From: Pseudanabaena frigida
GTDB taxonomy: Bacteria; Cyanobacteriota; Cyanobacteriia; Pseudanabaenales; Pseudanabaenaceae
Length of the DNA: 34,385 bases
NCBI GenBank assembly: GCA_003242085.1
Contig: QBML01000045.1
Location: forward strand, 1-34,385
Reading direction: 5' to 3'
The notes below the pieces were generated by a model. That model was not told the origin of the DNA, made no database searches, and saw only the letters and a list, made by a program, of their open reading frames with translations. A program made the position numbers and the translations under genes. Below are positions 32,346-34,385 of the stretch, in pieces (position 1 is the stretch's first letter; each line of letters starts with the position of its first letter).

Positions 32346-33581
32346 CTAAATATCTGGTGTTGAGAAATTACAAACATTCTCTCGTTTGAAAGGACAAATT
32401 TTGTTGTCTATTGGATTTTCGTAGAGAAAAAGAACAGTCAATTTAGTTAATCTCGATAGAGGCATAATGTCTTTGATTTGATTGCTAATAAGATGGAGCC
32501 TAGTCAAATTAATCAAATTCCCAAGGGGTTTAACATTACTGATTTGATTTCTATCAAGATTTAGTCCAGACAAGTTTGTCAAACCCTTTAGAGGTTTAAT
32601 ATCTATAATCTGATTAGATCCTAAATTGAGTTCAGTCAAATTAGTTAAATTTGCTAGAGGATACACATTGGTGATGCGATTGCTTTCAATGCTAAGTTCG
32701 GTCAAATTAGTTAAACTTGCTAGGGAATTCACTTCGTTGATGCGATTGTTATTGAGACTGATTCCACGCAAATTGGTCAAACCAGCAAGAGGCTTAATGT
32801 CGCTAACTTCATTGCCAATTAGGCTTAGATATGTCAACTTCACTAAACCTGTAAGCGGATTAATATCGCTGATGTGATTGTCGTAGAGGCTGAGCCAAGT
32901 CAAATTAGTTAAAGCTCTTAGAGGTTTGACATTTTGGATTTTATTACTGCTTAGCCAAAGTCTAGTCAAATTAGTTAAACCTGCTAGAGGTGCGATATCT
33001 TTAATCTGATTTTCTTCGAGATAAAGTTTATGTAAATTAGTCAAATTTGCTAGAGGCTTAAGATCGCTGATTTGATTGCCATAGATAGTGAGTTGGGTCA
33101 AATTAGTTAAACCTGCGATTGGATTTAGATTGCTAATTTGATTAAAAACTAATTCTAGATGAGTCAAATTAGTTAAATTTGCAAGAGGTTTAAGATCGCT
33201 AATTTGATTTCTAGTAATAGCGAGGTGAGTCAAATTAGTTAAACTCGCTAATGTAATTAGATCGGTTTTTTTGTTACCATAAATTTTAAGTTCGGTCAAA
33301 TTAGTCAAACTGGCTAATGGCTTCAGATCGCTGATTTGATCGCTGACAAAGTCTATTGTAGAAAGTCTGTTTAGATTGAACTCAGCTAACTTGCAGTTTT
33401 GCGTACGAACTTTTGCTAACATTACCTCAACTGTATGCCTAGTTTCGGCTGGAAGAGAATCTTTTTGCAGACACCACTGCTCAAAGGTATGAGGATGATT
33501 CGGAACTGCTTGTGCCATTGGAACGTGAAGCGATGGAAATGCGGCAACAATTGAAATGCTAAAGGCTAAAGAATATTTCAT
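32346..33581 (-). CDS. Secreted leucine-rich repeat protein (22-residue type), 411 aa
   Basis: I start this at ATG 33579-33581 (MKYSLAFSISIVAAF, with GGAG 6-8 bp before); a longer frame to 33620 exists without a better start. After a signal peptide comes VPNHPHTFEQWCLQKDSLP, nearly as in the neighbouring paralogue, and then 14 full 22-residue repeats and a cap ending ICPFKRENVCNF. The repeats differ in number and order from the neighbour, as expected from tandem duplication plus repeat gain or loss. Function inferred only as ligand binding outside the cell. Confidence 0.9.
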   Translation of the reverse strand: MKYSLAFSISIVAAFPSLHVPMAQAVPNHPHTFEQWCLQKDSLPAETRHTVEVMLAKVRTQNCKLAEFNLNRLSTIDFVSDQISDLKPLASLTNLTELKIYGNKKTDLITLASLTNLTHLAITRNQISDLKPLANLTNLTHLELVFNQISNLNPIAGLTNLTQLTIYGNQISDLKPLANLTNLHKLYLEENQIKDIAPLAGLTNLTRLWLSSNKIQNVKPLRALTNLTWLSLYDNHISDINPLTGLVKLTYLSLIGNEVSDIKPLAGLTNLRGISLNNNRINEVNSLASLTNLTELSIESNRITNVYPLANLTNLTELNLGSNQIIDIKPLKGLTNLSGLNLDRNQISNVKPLGNLINLTRLHLISNQIKDIMPLSRLTKLTVLFLYENPIDNKICPFKRENVCNFSTPDI

Positions 33582-33655
33582 AAAAGCTCCAATTTTTAAG
33601 ACTCGATCGCTTATCCACAAATCAAAATGTTTTCATTCAGGATATTGATTGCATT

Positions 33656-34078
33656 TCATTTCAAGCCTGATTGTTCCTTATTAATTACTGAATTATTGTT
33701 GGATGTCACTCGCATATACGATCCATCTGAGTTTCTCCATGAATATGCTCGGACGGATTTATCTTTACCCTCTTCACAACTAGACTCTGTACCCAAAATC
33801 TTATTTACTTGCCCATAACTCATCCCAGTGCGGATCTGATTGTAATCTGCCATCGTAATTTTCTTGCGATTTTCCCCGCCTTTAGAAAATCCTATGTCTC
33901 CCGTACAATAAGCGGGAAAAGCAGCTAACCGAACCTCTTCTGCTATTCTATCTTCCGACTCATTATTCGATCTGATAAGGATCGCTGCCAAAATTCCGAT
34001 TCCTGAGATAATCAAAACTATTATGATTAGTATGACAGTCAAGAGAGTGCTAGGGGTTTTCGGAGATTGGTTAGGCAT
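33656..34078 (-). CDS. Membrane protein with BLIP/DUF3862-like domain
   Basis: This 140-aa protein has a TM segment near 13-35 (VILIIIVLIISGIGILAAIL), so it is anchored with its C-terminal part outside. That part contains ITMADYNQIRTGMSYGQVNKILG and later AYSWRNSDGSYMRV, which match the SmpA/OmlA, BLIP and DUF3862 pattern: Ty..I..GMs..eV...lG. Function unknown; the fold often serves in envelope assembly or inhibition of enzymes. Start ATG 34076-34078. Confidence 0.72.
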   Translation of the reverse strand: MPNQSPKTPSTLLTVILIIIVLIISGIGILAAILIRSNNESEDRIAEEVRLAAFPAYCTGDIGFSKGGENRKKITMADYNQIRTGMSYGQVNKILGTESSCEEGKDKSVRAYSWRNSDGSYMRVTSNNNSVINKEQSGLK

Positions 34079-34339
34079 GATGATGCTTTAGTGAAGTGAT
34101 AGGAAAACTGTGGCGACTGAGAAAGCACGAGATACTAAAGAAGATTACATATTGATTCCGATGTTTTAGGATTTTATTACTTGTAGAAAGTTATATTTGC
34201 GATCGCTGACGGGGTATTATGCGATCACGATCGCACGGTCAGCCACTATAAACATTGGTATTCGTTCTAGGGGAAAATTAAAAGGTAGTGATCAAGAGGG
34301 AATGATAAGAATCATAGATTGGATGAGAGTATTGTAGTG
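34079..34339. other. Gene-poor stretch with octamer sites and a repeat
   Basis: Contains GCGATCGC-like sites near 34199 and 34222-34236, and an inverted partial copy of the short repeat (GTTCTAGGGGAAAATTAAAA, 34264-34283). No gene or RNA is recognised. Confidence 0.4.
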
Positions 34340-34385
34340 ATGGACAAAAAGCCAAATCATAGCAATGTGATTATCGAACTTTTTA
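34340..34385 (+). CDS. Possible start of a gene that runs off the window
   Basis: ATG 34340 opens MDKKPNHSNVIIELF, still open at the edge. The ribosome site is weak (GAGAG about 10 bp before). Too short to identify. Confidence 0.3.
   Translation, partial: MDKKPNHSNVIIELF

Noticed and set aside
31173-33581. The regular 66-bp repeats as a satellite or CRISPR.
   Set aside because: They are in frame and encode 22-residue leucine-rich repeats within two long genes.
1-34385. tRNA or rRNA genes.
   Set aside because: No cloverleaf-like set of conserved bases or rRNA motif was noticed on either strand; a covariance search would be needed to exclude them firmly.

Overview
The window looks like a piece of a filamentous or Pseudanabaena-like cyanobacterial chromosome. 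The octamer GCGATCGC (HIP1) and near-variants recur throughout, base composition is AT-leaning, and several protein types are typical of cyanobacteria: GUN4, AAA_35 and nSTAND ATPases, DUF928, a NucA nuclease with its NuiA inhibitor, and 22-residue leucine-rich repeat proteins. It is an accessory region, rich in broken genes, short repeats and small mobile elements, not a housekeeping operon.

Region 1 (about 1-7150) reads as a decaying integron cassette array without a visible integrase (a CALIN). Small single-domain genes, all on the minus strand (cupin, two SnoaL-like proteins, GFA, GST, a GNAT remnant, a DJ-1/PfpI pseudogene, RidA, a 4-OT-like tautomerase), are separated by 70-92 bp imperfect palindromes with attC-like ends (GTTAGGY or GTTATGC against RYYYAAC). 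Stop codons are often embedded in the attC. The array is closed by a TetR regulator divergent from the tautomerase; their shared promoter region holds a perfect 34-bp palindrome and a second operator lying in the promoter spacer.

Region 2 (7150-12600) holds MITE-like elements with 3-bp target duplications, a REP-like hairpin, a two-domain DUF4333 lipoprotein, a two-TM protein, a candidate small RNA ending in a strong terminator, a Cys-rich lipoprotein, a VapBC-type pair with a truncated toxin, and a DUF928 protein.

Region 3 (12586-24100) starts with a NERD-UvrD helicase broken by one in-frame TAA. After a fragment of a Ser/Thr kinase catalytic loop comes the most striking locus: two overlapping genes encoding (a) a class III nucleotide cyclase fused to an AAA_35-type ATPase and (b) a 1283-aa protein with AAA_35 ATPase, TPR, GUN4 and macro domains. 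Downstream, three diverged in-frame copies of only the helicase 3' end alternate with cargo genes (a membrane protein and a DUF3592 protein; a secreted Mn-type superoxide dismutase; a NucS-like nuclease).

Region 4 (24330-28581, minus strand) is a compact three-gene operon: a helical protein with a glycine/asparagine-rich tail, an nSTAND1 ATPase with a membrane segment and EF-hand, and a membrane-anchored FecR-like/CAP-domain protein.

Region 5 (28800-34385) has a NucA-like nuclease lipoprotein gene whose start appears lost, tail-to-tail with its NuiA inhibitor, a second DUF3592 gene, a truncated nuiA copy, two paralogous secreted LRR proteins, a DUF3862-like membrane protein, and the start of a possible further gene. 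Functions are inferred from motifs read by eye; no database search was run.
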